A program made the position numbers and the translations under genes. From Acidimicrobiaceae bacterium (GTDB taxonomy: Bacteria > Actinomycetota > Acidimicrobiia > Acidimicrobiales > RAAP-2), in NCBI GenBank assembly GCA_003153575.1, contig PLZW01000037.1, positions 124,001-188,000 of the forward strand: DNA of 64,000 bases. The letters run 5' to 3'. This document shows, piece by piece, positions 18,062-27,006 of this stretch. The notes under the pieces were generated by a model. The model was not told the origin of the DNA and did not search any database. It worked only from the letters and a program-made list of their open reading frames with translations. The first letter of the stretch is position 1; every line of letters starts with the position of its first letter.

Positions 18062-19189
18062 TCAGCGGCCCCGGGGCGGATGGGTCCCGAAGAACCCGAG
18101 CATGAGGTGGGTGGCGCTGATCGCCTCGGTGGTGGGGCCGAACACCGCGGTCGATAGGACGACCGGTGACCCCGGCCACGTGTGGCCGCCCCCGTCGACC
18201 GTGTAGAGGACCACCGAGCTGCCGGCCTGGCAGCCAGCCCAGATCCGACGGATGATGCCCGAGGCCGGGGCATCCACCTCCGGCGCAGGCCGGCAGCCGT
18301 CCAACCGGGCCCAGGCCTGCAGGTTCTGGACCGCCCCCACCACCGGCACCCCGGGCACGGACCGGCCGGTGGCCCCGGTGGCGTAGGGCACGATCGGGTC
18401 GGCCGTCCCGTGGAAGGCGAGGACCGGCACCGGCCCGGGACACGGACGGAGCAGGTACTCGGCGGCCACCAGGCTGACGGCGGCGATGTGGTCGGCCGGG
18501 TCGCAGGCGACGATGGTGGAGAACTCGGAGCCGAGGGAGATCCCGGCCGCGTAGATCCGCGAACGGTCGACGCAGTACCGGGCGCCCAGGTCGGCTTCGA
18601 GCGCGGCCACCAGGCGCTGATCGCCCGTCTGGGTGCCGGGCGCGGCCAGATCCCAGTTGCCCCCGAGGGCATCGGGGGTGGCCACCAGGTAGCCGGCGCT
18701 GCCGGCCTCCTTCGGCAGCTCCGAGTAGGCCGACTGCTGGACGGCGTTCGACCCGCTGCCGTGGAAGAGCAGGATCAGCGGGGTGGGCCGGTTCGCCCGG
18801 TAGGAGGCGGGCACGGCCAGCCGGTAGGCGCGGGTGGTGCCGGCCACGTCCAGGCTCTGGACCACGTCGCCGAACGTGGCCGTGGCGGTCGGCCCGGGGT
18901 CGGGCCGGCGGCCGCAACCGGACCCCAGGACCGGCGGTCGCGGGGTGGTGGCGGTGGTGGCGGACGACGCGCCCGACGAGCAGCCGGCGGCGAGCGAGGC
19001 CAGCGCGGTGACGGCCAGGATCGCAGCCAGCGGAGTGGCGACGGCCCGGCGGGCGAGGTTGGTTCCTACGAGTAGATCCCGGCCGTGCCCATGTTCATGC
19101 CGTCGGCCACACGCGAGCGGTGCACCGCCTGGATCTCGCTGAACTCGGCCAGGCCCCAGGGCCCGTTCTCGATCCCGATGCCGCTCCAC
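18062..19189 (-). CDS. Secreted lipoprotein esterase, PHB depolymerase/LpqC-like
   Basis: The protein has a lipoprotein signal (hydrophobic stretch ending LAAGC) followed by an alpha/beta hydrolase resembling PHB depolymerases and LpqC: LFHGSGS (oxyanion region), AAGISLGSEF with the nucleophile serine, LAFHGTADPIVPY and GGGHTWPG with acid and histidine. The 5' end is problematic. The signal peptide begins near 19055, but the nearest in-frame ATG/GTG/TTG is GTG at 19189, inside the upstream aldehyde dehydrogenase. A GTA at 19069 overlaps that gene's stop just as ATGA/GTGA starts do elsewhere here. The true start may be non-canonical or hidden by a sequence error. Confidence 0.8.
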   Translation of the reverse strand: MERHRDRERALGPGRVQRDPGGAPLACGRRHEHGHGRDLLVGTNLARRAVATPLAAILAVTALASLAAGCSSGASSATTATTPRPPVLGSGCGRRPDPGPTATATFGDVVQSLDVAGTTRAYRLAVPASYRANRPTPLILLFHGSGSNAVQQSAYSELPKEAGSAGYLVATPDALGGNWDLAAPGTQTGDQRLVAALEADLGARYCVDRSRIYAAGISLGSEFSTIVACDPADHIAAVSLVAAEYLLRPCPGPVPVLAFHGTADPIVPYATGATGRSVPGVPVVGAVQNLQAWARLDGCRPAPEVDAPASGIIRRIWAGCQAGSSVVLYTVDGGGHTWPGSPVVLSTAVFGPTTEAISATHLMLGFFGTHPPRGR

Positions 19190-20511
19190 TTGAAGCCACC
19201 GAACGGCTGCGAGGGCCCGAGAGCCAGGTGGGTGTTGATCCAGGCCGTCCCGCACTCGAGCTGGCTGGCCACGCCGGCGGCCCGGTCGGCGTCCGCGCCC
19301 CACACCGAGCCCGACAGTCCGAAGTGGGTGGCATTGGCCCGCTCGACGACCTCTTCGACGTTGCGGTAGGGGATCACCGGGAGGGCTGGACCGAACTGCT
19401 CCTCGTCCACGATGCGGGTGCCGTCGTTGATGTCGGTGAGAATGGTCGGCTCGAAGAAGTAGCCGGCACCCTCGCGGGCCGCACCTCCGGTCGTCGCCGT
19501 AGCCCCGTGAGACAGGGCGTCGGCCACGAGCTCCTTGACCCGCTCGAACTGCGGAGCGTTGTTGATCGGCCCGAGCTTGGAGTCGGGCTGGGTACCGTCA
19601 CCCACCTTGACCTTCGCCGCCTCGGCGGTCAGGCCGTCGAGCACCTCGCTGTACAGCGACTCGGGCACGTACACCCGCTTGATGGCGGAGCACACCTGGC
19701 CGTTGTTGTTGAAGGCCGCCGCGAAGATGGCCCGGCTGACGGTGGCCGGGTCGGCGTCGTCGAGCACGATGGCCGGGTCGTTCCCGCCGAGCTCCAGGGT
19801 CACCCGCTTGAGGTCGGGGGCGGCGGACTGGGCCACCTTCTTGCCCGTCTCGATCGATCCGGTGAAGCTCACCTTGCGGGGGACCGAATGGCTGGTCATC
19901 CAGGCGCCGAGCTGGTCGCCGCCACTCACCACGTTGAGCACCCCGGGGGGCACCACGTCGCGCAGGAGCTCGATGGCCTTGAGGGTGGAGAGCGGGGTGA
20001 ACGGCGACGGCTTGAGGACGAGTGTGTTGCCGGCCACCAGCGCCGGGGCGATCTTCCAGAAGCCCAGGAGGACGGGGAAGTTCCATGGCGTGATGGCGGC
20101 GACGACGCCGATCGGCCGGCGGACCACCTCGACGTAGGCCTGCTCGTCGTCTTGGATGACCTGGGGTGGCGTCTCCAGATTGGCGAAGTACTGGCACCAC
20201 ATGCCCGAGGCGAAGACCTCCATGGTGGCGTCGGCCAGCGGCTTGCCCTGTTCGGCCGTGAGGATCGGTGCCAGCTCCTCCGCCGAGGCGAAGAGTACGT
20301 CGGCCATGGCGAGGACCGTCTTGCGGCGGGCCGCCTCGTCGAGCTTCCAGTCCCGCTGGGCCTTGGCAGCCGAGTCGAAGGCCGCGTCGAGCTGGTCGCG
20401 GGTGCACTCGGGAGCGTGGGCGAAGACCTCGCCGTTGGCCGGGTTGACGACGCCGAAGGAGTCGGCGGCGGGGACGGTGTCGCCCCCGATGGTCATGACG
20501 AAGTCGGACAT
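19066..20511 (-). CDS. NAD(P)-dependent aldehyde dehydrogenase
   Basis: The 481-residue enzyme oxidises an aldehyde to the acid. The catalytic motifs are clear: TPWNFPVLLGFWK (cofactor site), VTLELGGNDPAIV with the general-base glutamate near residue 250, and NNNGQVCSAIKR with the nucleophile cysteine near residue 285. The ATG at 20511 was chosen because the homologous region begins with MSDFVM, after a possible ribosome-binding site (GGGGATCACC). It precedes the esterase lipoprotein on the same strand. The aldehyde is unknown; gamma-aminobutyraldehyde or succinate semialdehyde are possible given the aminotransferase at 25,589, but this is only a guess. Confidence 0.9.
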   Translation of the reverse strand: MSDFVMTIGGDTVPAADSFGVVNPANGEVFAHAPECTRDQLDAAFDSAAKAQRDWKLDEAARRKTVLAMADVLFASAEELAPILTAEQGKPLADATMEVFASGMWCQYFANLETPPQVIQDDEQAYVEVVRRPIGVVAAITPWNFPVLLGFWKIAPALVAGNTLVLKPSPFTPLSTLKAIELLRDVVPPGVLNVVSGGDQLGAWMTSHSVPRKVSFTGSIETGKKVAQSAAPDLKRVTLELGGNDPAIVLDDADPATVSRAIFAAAFNNNGQVCSAIKRVYVPESLYSEVLDGLTAEAAKVKVGDGTQPDSKLGPINNAPQFERVKELVADALSHGATATTGGAAREGAGYFFEPTILTDINDGTRIVDEEQFGPALPVIPYRNVEEVVERANATHFGLSGSVWGADADRAAGVASQLECGTAWINTHLALGPSQPFGGFKWSGIGIENGPWGLAEFSEIQAVHRSRVADGMNMGTAGIYS

Positions 20512-20563
20512 GGTGATCCCCTTGGGTCTGGGCGGCGTTCTGACAACGAAGCTACACCGGGGA

Positions 20564-20579
20564 CCGGGAAATGTCCCGG
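20564..20579. terminator. Small hairpin between prs-like and aldehyde dehydrogenase genes
   Basis: CCGGGA (20564-20569) and TCCCGG (20574-20579) form a perfect 6-bp stem with an AATG loop, about 80 nt beyond the prs-like stop on the minus strand. No T-tract follows, as is common in actinobacteria. It may end the prs-like transcript or sit in the aldehyde dehydrogenase leader. Confidence 0.3.
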
Positions 20580-20661
20580 GCGGACCCTGCACCCGTCCTG
20601 CAACCCGCGTGGCACGGTGCCCGATGACCGGCAGGATGCCTGCTCGTGGGATCTCCCGCCG

Positions 20662-21603
20662 TCAGGTGAAGAGCACCGAGATGCTCTCCCGGTTGGCGAT
20701 CCTCCGGATGGCCTCACCCAGGAGACCGGCAACCGAGACGATCTCCACCTTCGCCGAGAGTTCCACAGGCTGGGTCTCGACGCTGTCGGTCATGAACAGC
20801 CGCTCGATCGGACTGCTGTCGATACGGTCGACAGCCTCGCCCGCCAGCAGCCCATGACTCACGGCGGCGTACACGGAGGTTGCACCTCGTTCAATGACCA
20901 CCCTGGCCGCGTCGACCAGTGTTCCTGCCGAAATGGTGAAGTCATCGACGATCAGAGCAGTCCTACCCTCCACTGATCCGATCAGTTCGACGACTTCGGC
21001 AGACTCCGAGTGGTCGACTCGACGTTTGTCGGCGATGGCCAACGGCGCATTGAGGCGCTCGGACCATTGGCGGGCCTTCTTGGCGAATCCGGCATCTGGG
21101 GCCACAACGACGAGATCGGGGAGGTCCTTCGAGGCGATGACGTCGCAGAGGACCGGCAAGGCGTAGAGGTCGTCCACCGGGACCTTGAAGAATCCTTGGA
21201 CCTGTGGAGCGTGCAGATCCAGGGTGATGACGCGGTCGACACCCGCTGCTTCGATGGCGTCAGCACACACACGAGCACGGATGGACACGCGGGGCTCGTC
21301 CTTCTTGTCACCTTTGGCATAGCTGAAGTAGGGGATGACAGCGGTTACCGACGCGGCACTGGCGCGCTTCAGGGCGTCGATCCAGAAGAGCAATTCCATG
21401 AAGTTGTCGTTGGCGGGAAACGCTGTCCCTTGAACCAAGAACACATCGCGGCCGCGCACGTTGTCCAGCACTCGGACAAAGAGATTCCCCTCCGAGAATC
21501 GGAGTGTCTCACTTCCGCCGAGCTGGCAATTCAGGTATGCCGCGATGGCCCCGCCCAGCTTGCGGCTGGCAGACCCGGCAAATAGGAGAACGTCTTCGGC
21601 CAC
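20662..21603 (-). CDS. prs: Ribose-phosphate pyrophosphokinase-like protein (divergent)
   Basis: The 313-residue protein has PRPP synthetase architecture: FSEGNLFVRV in place of the usual FSDGE region, VITLDLHAPQVQGFFKVPVDDLYALPVL (metal and ATP site), VVAPDAGFAKKARQWS, and the PRPP loop VDDFTISAGTLVDAA in place of the usual DDMIDTAGT. These changes suggest it is not the housekeeping copy. GC content is visibly lower than in its neighbours. It stands alone between the MMPL and aldehyde dehydrogenase genes. The symbol is given for family only. Confidence 0.8.
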   Translation of the reverse strand: MAEDVLLFAGSASRKLGGAIAAYLNCQLGGSETLRFSEGNLFVRVLDNVRGRDVFLVQGTAFPANDNFMELLFWIDALKRASAASVTAVIPYFSYAKGDKKDEPRVSIRARVCADAIEAAGVDRVITLDLHAPQVQGFFKVPVDDLYALPVLCDVIASKDLPDLVVVAPDAGFAKKARQWSERLNAPLAIADKRRVDHSESAEVVELIGSVEGRTALIVDDFTISAGTLVDAARVVIERGATSVYAAVSHGLLAGEAVDRIDSSPIERLFMTDSVETQPVELSAKVEIVSVAGLLGEAIRRIANRESISVLFT

Positions 21604-21673
21604 CGGCTCAATCTATCCCGCCGGTGTTCGTGCGGACCCGGTTGCCGACCCCACCGGCCGGGGGATCTTCCGT

Positions 21674-23890
21674 TCAGACCGATACGGGCTCGGACTCCGT
21701 AGGCGCCGGCGGCAGATCCGGGGTCGCGCCGGTCGGGGCGTCGGGGTCGACGGTCACGTGGGGAAGCCACTCGAGCCACTTCGGGAACCACCAGTTGGAC
21801 TTGCCCAGAAGGATCATCACGGCCGGGACGACGGCCATCCGGATGACGACAGCGTCCATGGCGATGCCGCCGGCGAGCCCGAGTCCGAACTCCTTGATGA
21901 CCCGGACGCCGCCGAGGATGAAGGCGCCGAAGACCAGGATCATGATCAGTGCGGCCGCGGTGATGGTCTTGCCGGTGGCGGCCAGCCCGTTGCGCACCGC
22001 GGTGCGGTTGTCACCGGTTTTGGCGTACTCCTCCTGGATCCGGGTGATGAGGAACACTTCGTAGTCCATCGACAGCCCGAAGAGGATGGCGAACAGCATC
22101 ACCGGCAGGAAGGCCTCGATCGGCCCGGTCTGGTTCACCTGGAACACGGAGCCGGCCCAGCCCCACTGGAAGACGGCGACCAGGATGCCGAAGGCGGCGG
22201 CGATCGACAACAGGTTCATGACGGCCGCGGTCAGCGGGATCACCAGGCTCCGGAAGACGATCGCCAACAGGATGAACGACAGGCACACGACCAACCCGAT
22301 GAAGAGCGGCAACTTCGACGACAGCACCTTGGCGAAGTCGGCGAAGATCGCCGTGGTGCCGCCGACGTAGACGGTCACACCTGTCCCCGCCACCACGGCC
22401 GGGATAGTCGCGGACCGCAGGTGGTTGATCAGGTCGGTGGTGGCCGACGACTGGGGCGACGAATCGGGGTACACGTTGATGAGTGCCACCTGCTGGCCGT
22501 CATGGGGGGCCAGGACCACTGGGGGGACCACTGTGGCCACGTTGGGCTGGGTCCGCACCTCAGCGGCCAGCTTGTCGAGCGTGGCCGTGTCGATCGAGCC
22601 GCTCTGGGCGGCCACCAGCTGCAGTGGACCGTTGAAGCCAGGGCCGAATCCGGCGGAGAGCAGGTCGTAGGCCTGGCGGGTCGTCGTGCCCGTCGGGTCG
22701 TTCCCTTGGTCGGAGTTGCCGAGTCGGAGCGAGAAGAACGGCATGGCCACGATGCCGATGATGACCAGGCCGATGATCGCCGGCGCGATGGGGCCGGACT
22801 GGATGATGTCGGCCCATTTCGGCCAGAAGCCCTTCGAGCCGGCACCCACCACGCGGGGGCCGTTGACGGCCAGGTTCTTCTTCTGCTTGCGGCTGAGCAC
22901 CCGCGGCCCGATGAAGCTCAGCAGGGCCGGCAGCAGGGTGAGTGCGGCGATCATGGTGAAGGCCACACCGATCGACGCCGCCACGGCGAGCCCGTAGAGG
23001 AACGAGACGCCCAATGCGAACATCCCGAGCAGGGCGATGCAGACGATGATGCCGGCAAACAGGACGGCCCGACCCGATGTGTTGACTGCGTTCACGATCG
23101 ACGACTCGACGTCGTTGCCGGCGATCAGGCCCTGCCGGTGGCGGGTGACGATGAACAGCGCGTAGTCGACGCCGACGCCGAGGCCGATGAGCAGGACCAG
23201 TGTCGCCGAGAACTGGGGCATCTTGAGCGAGTTGCTCAGGACGCCGATCAGGCCGATGGCGGTGCCGAGTGATGCCAGGGCCGACAGGATCGGCAGGGCC
23301 ATGGCGAACAGCGACCCGAAGACGAGGAGCAGGACGAGGGCGGCGAGCAGGATGCCGAGCCCCGTGCCGCCGAACGACTGGCGGTCGGCCTCCTCGGCCA
23401 CCTGGCCGGACACCGCCACCTGGAGATGCAGCCCCTGGGCGGTGAGCGCGGTGTTGACGAACGTCTTGGCATGCGCGGCAGTCACGTTCTGGCCCTGCAC
23501 GTCGAAGGTGACGTTGATGAAGGCCGTCTGCTTGTCGGCGCTGATCTGGTGGGCGCCGACCGGGGTGTAGGGACCCTCGACGACGCTGACGTGGGGGAGC
23601 TGCTCGACCTTGGCCATCATCGCCTCGACCGTTGCCTGGACCGCCGGGTCGGTGACAGGTGTCCCGTCGGTGGTGTGGATCACGATGCGCTCCTGGTCGC
23701 CTGCCTGACGCGGCGCGGCGGCCTGCAGGAGGTCGAGCGCCTGGGTCGATTCGGTGTGGGGAAGCGAGAAGCTGTTCGAGTAGGCGGTGCCGACGGTCCG
23801 GGAGAGCAGCGTCATGCCGACGAGCGCGGCGATCCAGAGCAGGACGACGACGCGACGGTGTCGTACACACCAGGTGGCGAGGGACTTCAT
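21674..23890 (-). CDS. MMPL/RND-family membrane transporter
   Basis: The 738-residue product has the two-fold repeat of MMPL transporters: one N-terminal helix (VVVLLWIAALVGMTLLS), a large periplasmic domain, then five helices, repeated in the second half. The central helix shows GLGVGVDYALFIVTRHR and the second repeat MLFAILFGLSMDYEVFLITRI, the conserved GxxxDY segments that carry the proton relay. Such proteins export lipids or small molecules. The ATG at 23890 has GGAGTCATTCCCC upstream. Divergent from the tyrosine phosphatase gene. Substrate unknown. Confidence 0.9.
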   Translation of the reverse strand: MKSLATWCVRHRRVVVLLWIAALVGMTLLSRTVGTAYSNSFSLPHTESTQALDLLQAAAPRQAGDQERIVIHTTDGTPVTDPAVQATVEAMMAKVEQLPHVSVVEGPYTPVGAHQISADKQTAFINVTFDVQGQNVTAAHAKTFVNTALTAQGLHLQVAVSGQVAEEADRQSFGGTGLGILLAALVLLLVFGSLFAMALPILSALASLGTAIGLIGVLSNSLKMPQFSATLVLLIGLGVGVDYALFIVTRHRQGLIAGNDVESSIVNAVNTSGRAVLFAGIIVCIALLGMFALGVSFLYGLAVAASIGVAFTMIAALTLLPALLSFIGPRVLSRKQKKNLAVNGPRVVGAGSKGFWPKWADIIQSGPIAPAIIGLVIIGIVAMPFFSLRLGNSDQGNDPTGTTTRQAYDLLSAGFGPGFNGPLQLVAAQSGSIDTATLDKLAAEVRTQPNVATVVPPVVLAPHDGQQVALINVYPDSSPQSSATTDLINHLRSATIPAVVAGTGVTVYVGGTTAIFADFAKVLSSKLPLFIGLVVCLSFILLAIVFRSLVIPLTAAVMNLLSIAAAFGILVAVFQWGWAGSVFQVNQTGPIEAFLPVMLFAILFGLSMDYEVFLITRIQEEYAKTGDNRTAVRNGLAATGKTITAAALIMILVFGAFILGGVRVIKEFGLGLAGGIAMDAVVIRMAVVPAVMILLGKSNWWFPKWLEWLPHVTVDPDAPTGATPDLPPAPTESEPVSV

Positions 23891-24067
23891 GGGGAATGAC
23901 TCCTGTTCGGCGGCGGGGCGAAGTTGGGTCACCGGCGGCCGCCCGGGGGGAGGCGGTGGTCCGCGCCGAGTTCCGGGCGGGCCGTCCGACGGATCGCACC
24001 GACATTCTCCCTCATGGAGCGACCTTGCCCGGAACACCCTGTCCCGTAGACCGGCAAAGATGGCCCC

Positions 24068-24853
24068 ATGGACACGGAAACCCGCCTCGTCCCCCTCGAG
24101 GGATCCTTCAATTTCCGCGATCTCGGGGGCTACCCGGGGGCCGGTGGCCGGACCACCCGGTGGGGCCGCCTGTACCGGGCCGACGCCCTGCACGAGCTCA
24201 CCCCCGAGGACGTCGACCGTTTGCGCGACCTGGGGTTGCGCACGGTGGTCGACCTCCGGACCGAGCGGGAGCTGGCCCGGACCGGTCGGGGCCCGCTCGA
24301 GCCCGAGGGCGTCGCCTTCCGCCATCTGGCCGTGGTGCAGGAGGGGGTGCGCGCCGACGGTTCGTCGGACCGGTCCGGCGAGGGCGAATCGGTGGCCGCC
24401 CCCGCCCCTGCCGGCGACGACCTCGCCGAGCGCTATCTCTGGTACCTCGACGTCGGGCGCGGCGCATTGGTGGAGGCTCTCACCCTGCTCGGCGGGGACG
24501 ACCACTACCCGCTCGTCTTCCACTGCGCCGCCGGCAAGGACCGCACCGGTGTGCTGGCCGCCCTCGTCCTCGAGATCGTCGGCGTCGACCGCCAGTTGAT
24601 CGTGGCCGACTACGTGATCACGGCCGAGCGTCTGCGCTTCATCGTGGACCGCTGGAGCGCCGATCCCGAGTTCGCCGAACGGATGGCCAACGTGCCCCCC
24701 TCGCGTTTGAGTGTCGAGGCACCGACGATGGAGGGCTTCCTCGACCAGCTCCACGCCCGGTTCGGCGGGGCCCGATCCTGGGCGCTGGAGGCGGGGGTCC
24801 CCTCCAGTGCGCTCGACCGGATGGTCGACCTGCTGCTCGAGCCGCCGGCCTGA
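24068..24853 (+). CDS. Tyrosine-protein phosphatase (Y_phosphatase3/DSP-like)
   Basis: The 261-residue protein carries the CX5R phosphatase loop HCAAGKDRTG near residue 155 and an N-terminal NFRDLGGYP motif, both typical of the actinobacterial tyrosine or phosphoinositide phosphatases (PtpB-like/Y_phosphatase3). The general acid and lysine positions fit this family. It is probably cytoplasmic or secreted without a signal peptide. The divergent MMPL gene shares the 177-bp upstream region, but no joint function can be claimed. Confidence 0.88.
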   Translation: MDTETRLVPLEGSFNFRDLGGYPGAGGRTTRWGRLYRADALHELTPEDVDRLRDLGLRTVVDLRTERELARTGRGPLEPEGVAFRHLAVVQEGVRADGSSDRSGEGESVAAPAPAGDDLAERYLWYLDVGRGALVEALTLLGGDDHYPLVFHCAAGKDRTGVLAALVLEIVGVDRQLIVADYVITAERLRFIVDRWSADPEFAERMANVPPSRLSVEAPTMEGFLDQLHARFGGARSWALEAGVPSSALDRMVDLLLEPPA

Positions 24854-24941
24854 CCAGGGCCGCTCCGCACCAGGCCACGTCGGCCCCGCACCCGCCCCGG
24901 GGGGATGCCCGCCGGGTGGGGTCGGCCCCTAGGATGAGGGC

Positions 24942-25550
24942 ATGGTCGGGTCGATCGTCGAATCGCTGTTCCTGGGTCTCGTCGTGATGGCAGGGATTCT
25001 GTTCGTGACCGTCATGACCGGCGGCTTCGTGTTGTGGCGCTACGGCCGCAGGAAGCTGCGGGCCTTCCGCTCCCACGGTGCGGTCATCGGTGCCACCGCG
25101 GTCTGGGAGGCGGCGGCGTCGAACCGGTGGAACCGGTCCTCGGCTCCGGTGACGTCGGCCGAGCTCATGCAGTGGTCGGCCGCCCGGGTCGGCAAGGAGA
25201 TGTGGCGGTCGGTCGACCGGGCCACCGCCGCGGTTCGGGCCGCCGACGAGCTGGGCGGCCCCACGGCCGAGCTGCCGTCGCTGTGCCGCCGCCTCCAGGC
25301 CGCCGCCGTCGACATCGACAAGGTGCTGCGGGTCGACCCCGGGGCCCGGGTGCCCGCCCCGTTGGGCGATCAGGTCCTCGAGGTCATGCGGGCGGCCGCT
25401 GACGTGCAGCAGGCCGCCGTGGCCTCGGCGGGTGAGGCGAGCACCCAACGGATCCGCGAGCTGACCGAGGACGCCGGCCACGAGCTGTCACTGCTCGACG
25501 CCGGCCTGACTTCGATGCGCTCGTCCGGACGCCCCGAACTCCCGCACTAG
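24942..25550 (+). CDS. Hypothetical single-pass membrane protein
   Basis: The 202-residue protein begins with one strong transmembrane helix (LFLGLVVMAGILFVTVMTGGFVLW, residues 9-32) followed by a basic stop-transfer region (RYGRRKLRAFR). The rest is a soluble, alanine-rich helical domain likely to form coiled coils, predicted in the cytoplasm by the positive-inside rule. I do not recognise the family. It is downstream of the phosphatase on the same strand and converges with the aminotransferase. Confidence 0.7.
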   Translation: MVGSIVESLFLGLVVMAGILFVTVMTGGFVLWRYGRRKLRAFRSHGAVIGATAVWEAAASNRWNRSSAPVTSAELMQWSAARVGKEMWRSVDRATAAVRAADELGGPTAELPSLCRRLQAAAVDIDKVLRVDPGARVPAPLGDQVLEVMRAAADVQQAAVASAGEASTQRIRELTEDAGHELSLLDAGLTSMRSSGRPELPH

Positions 25551-25555
25551 GCGTC

Positions 25556-25573
25556 CCGCCCAGGAACGGGCGG
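25556..25573. terminator. Hairpin terminator between convergent genes
   Basis: CCGCCC (25556-25561) and GGGCGG (25568-25573) form a perfect 6-bp stem with loop AGGAAC, lying only 5 nt after the membrane-protein stop and 16 nt before the convergent aminotransferase stop at 25589. It has no T-run. It probably serves both strands. Confidence 0.5.
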
Positions 25574-25588
25574 TGGCGTCCGTCCGGA

Positions 25589-26923
25589 CTACAGCTCGGC
25601 GGTGAGGGCGTCGGCCAGGACGCCGAGCCCGTCATCGAGCAGCTCCGGCTCGATCACCAACGGGGGGAGCAGGCGGAGGACATTGCCGTAGCTGCCGCAC
25701 GACAAGGTCACCACTCCGGCGCGGTGGCACGCGGCGACGATCCGCTTGGCGGCGTCGGCGTCGGGCTCCATGGTGCCCGGCTGCACCAGCTCCATGGCCA
25801 TCATCGCCCCGCGGCCCCGCACGTCCCCGATGCCGGGGTGGCGGGCCTGCATGGCGCTGAACCGCTCGTTGATGGTGGCGCCGATCTTGGTCGCAGCAAA
25901 GGCCAGGTCGTGGTCGACCATCGTCTGGATGGAGGCCAGTGCCGCCGCGCAGGCCACCGGGTTGCCGCCGTAGGTGCCGCCCAGGCCGCCCACGTGGACC
26001 TGGTCCATCAGCTCCGCCCGACCGGTGACGGCGGCCAGCGGCATCCCGCCGGCCATCGCCTTGGCCGTCGTGATCAGGTCGGGCACGACACCTTCGTGGT
26101 CGCAGGCGAACCAGTCGCCGGTCCGACAGAAGCCGGTCTGGATCTCGTCGGCGATGAGAAGGACGCCGTTGGCGGTGCACCATGCGGCGATGGCCGGGAG
26201 GAACCCGGGGGCCGGCACGATGAAACCGCCTTCTCCCTGGATGGGCTCGATCACGACGCATCCGGCGTTCGCCACGCCGACCTGGCGCTCCATCTGTTCG
26301 ATGGCCCGGGCTGCGGCCTCGGCACCGGTCATGCCCTCGGGGTCCCGGTACGGGTAGGACATCGCCACCCGGTAGACCTCGGGGGCGAACGGGCCGAAAC
26401 GGTGCCGGTAGGGCATGTTCTTGGCGGTCAGCGCCATGGTCAGGTTGGTCCGTCCGTGGTAGGCGTGGTCGAAGGCGATCACGCCGTCTCGGCCGGTGAC
26501 GTGCCGGACGATTTTGACCGCGTTCTCGACGGCCTCGGCCCCCGAATTGAAGAGTGCCGACCGTTTGGCATGGTCGCCTGGCGTCCGTTCGTTGAGGGCC
26601 TCGCACACGGCCACGTACTGCTCGTACGGGCTGACCATGAAGCACGTGTGGGCGAACTTGGCGATCTGGTCCTGGACGGCATGGACCACCGCCGGCGCGG
26701 CGTGCCCGACGCTGACCACGGCGATGCCCGACCCGAGGTCGATCAACGAGTTCCCGTCGACGTCGACGAGAATGGCCCCCTCGGCCCGGTCGATGTACAA
26801 CGGGAAGACCGAACTGACGCCCGGGGCGACCGCCTCCGTCCGGCGAGCGTCCAGTTCCTTCGACCGTGGACCGGGTAGTTCGGTCACGATTCGACGGGTT
26901 TGGTTGATTCGGGCCGGGTTCAC
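25589..26923 (-). CDS. gabT: Class-III aminotransferase, 4-aminobutyrate aminotransferase-like
   Basis: The 444-residue protein is a PLP-dependent class-III aminotransferase. FNSGAEAVENAVKIVR (near residue 125) and IADEIQTGFCRTG are diagnostic, and the PLP lysine is in LITTAKAMAGGMPLAAV. It resembles 4-aminobutyrate:2-oxoglutarate aminotransferases (GabT). The GTG at 26923 opens the homologous region (VNPARINQTRRIV). The gene is monocistronic here with an acyl-CoA dehydrogenase upstream on the same strand. Function in GABA degradation is likely; other omega-amino acids are possible. Confidence 0.85.
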   Translation of the reverse strand: MNPARINQTRRIVTELPGPRSKELDARRTEAVAPGVSSVFPLYIDRAEGAILVDVDGNSLIDLGSGIAVVSVGHAAPAVVHAVQDQIAKFAHTCFMVSPYEQYVAVCEALNERTPGDHAKRSALFNSGAEAVENAVKIVRHVTGRDGVIAFDHAYHGRTNLTMALTAKNMPYRHRFGPFAPEVYRVAMSYPYRDPEGMTGAEAAARAIEQMERQVGVANAGCVVIEPIQGEGGFIVPAPGFLPAIAAWCTANGVLLIADEIQTGFCRTGDWFACDHEGVVPDLITTAKAMAGGMPLAAVTGRAELMDQVHVGGLGGTYGGNPVACAAALASIQTMVDHDLAFAATKIGATINERFSAMQARHPGIGDVRGRGAMMAMELVQPGTMEPDADAAKRIVAACHRAGVVTLSCGSYGNVLRLLPPLVIEPELLDDGLGVLADALTAEL

Positions 26924-27006
26924 GACGGTAAGCGTAGTTGACGGCTTCGGCGCCGACAGGGGCGGATCCGGGCCGTCCACTCCGTGGTTGGGGCCGGAAC
27001 GTCCCG

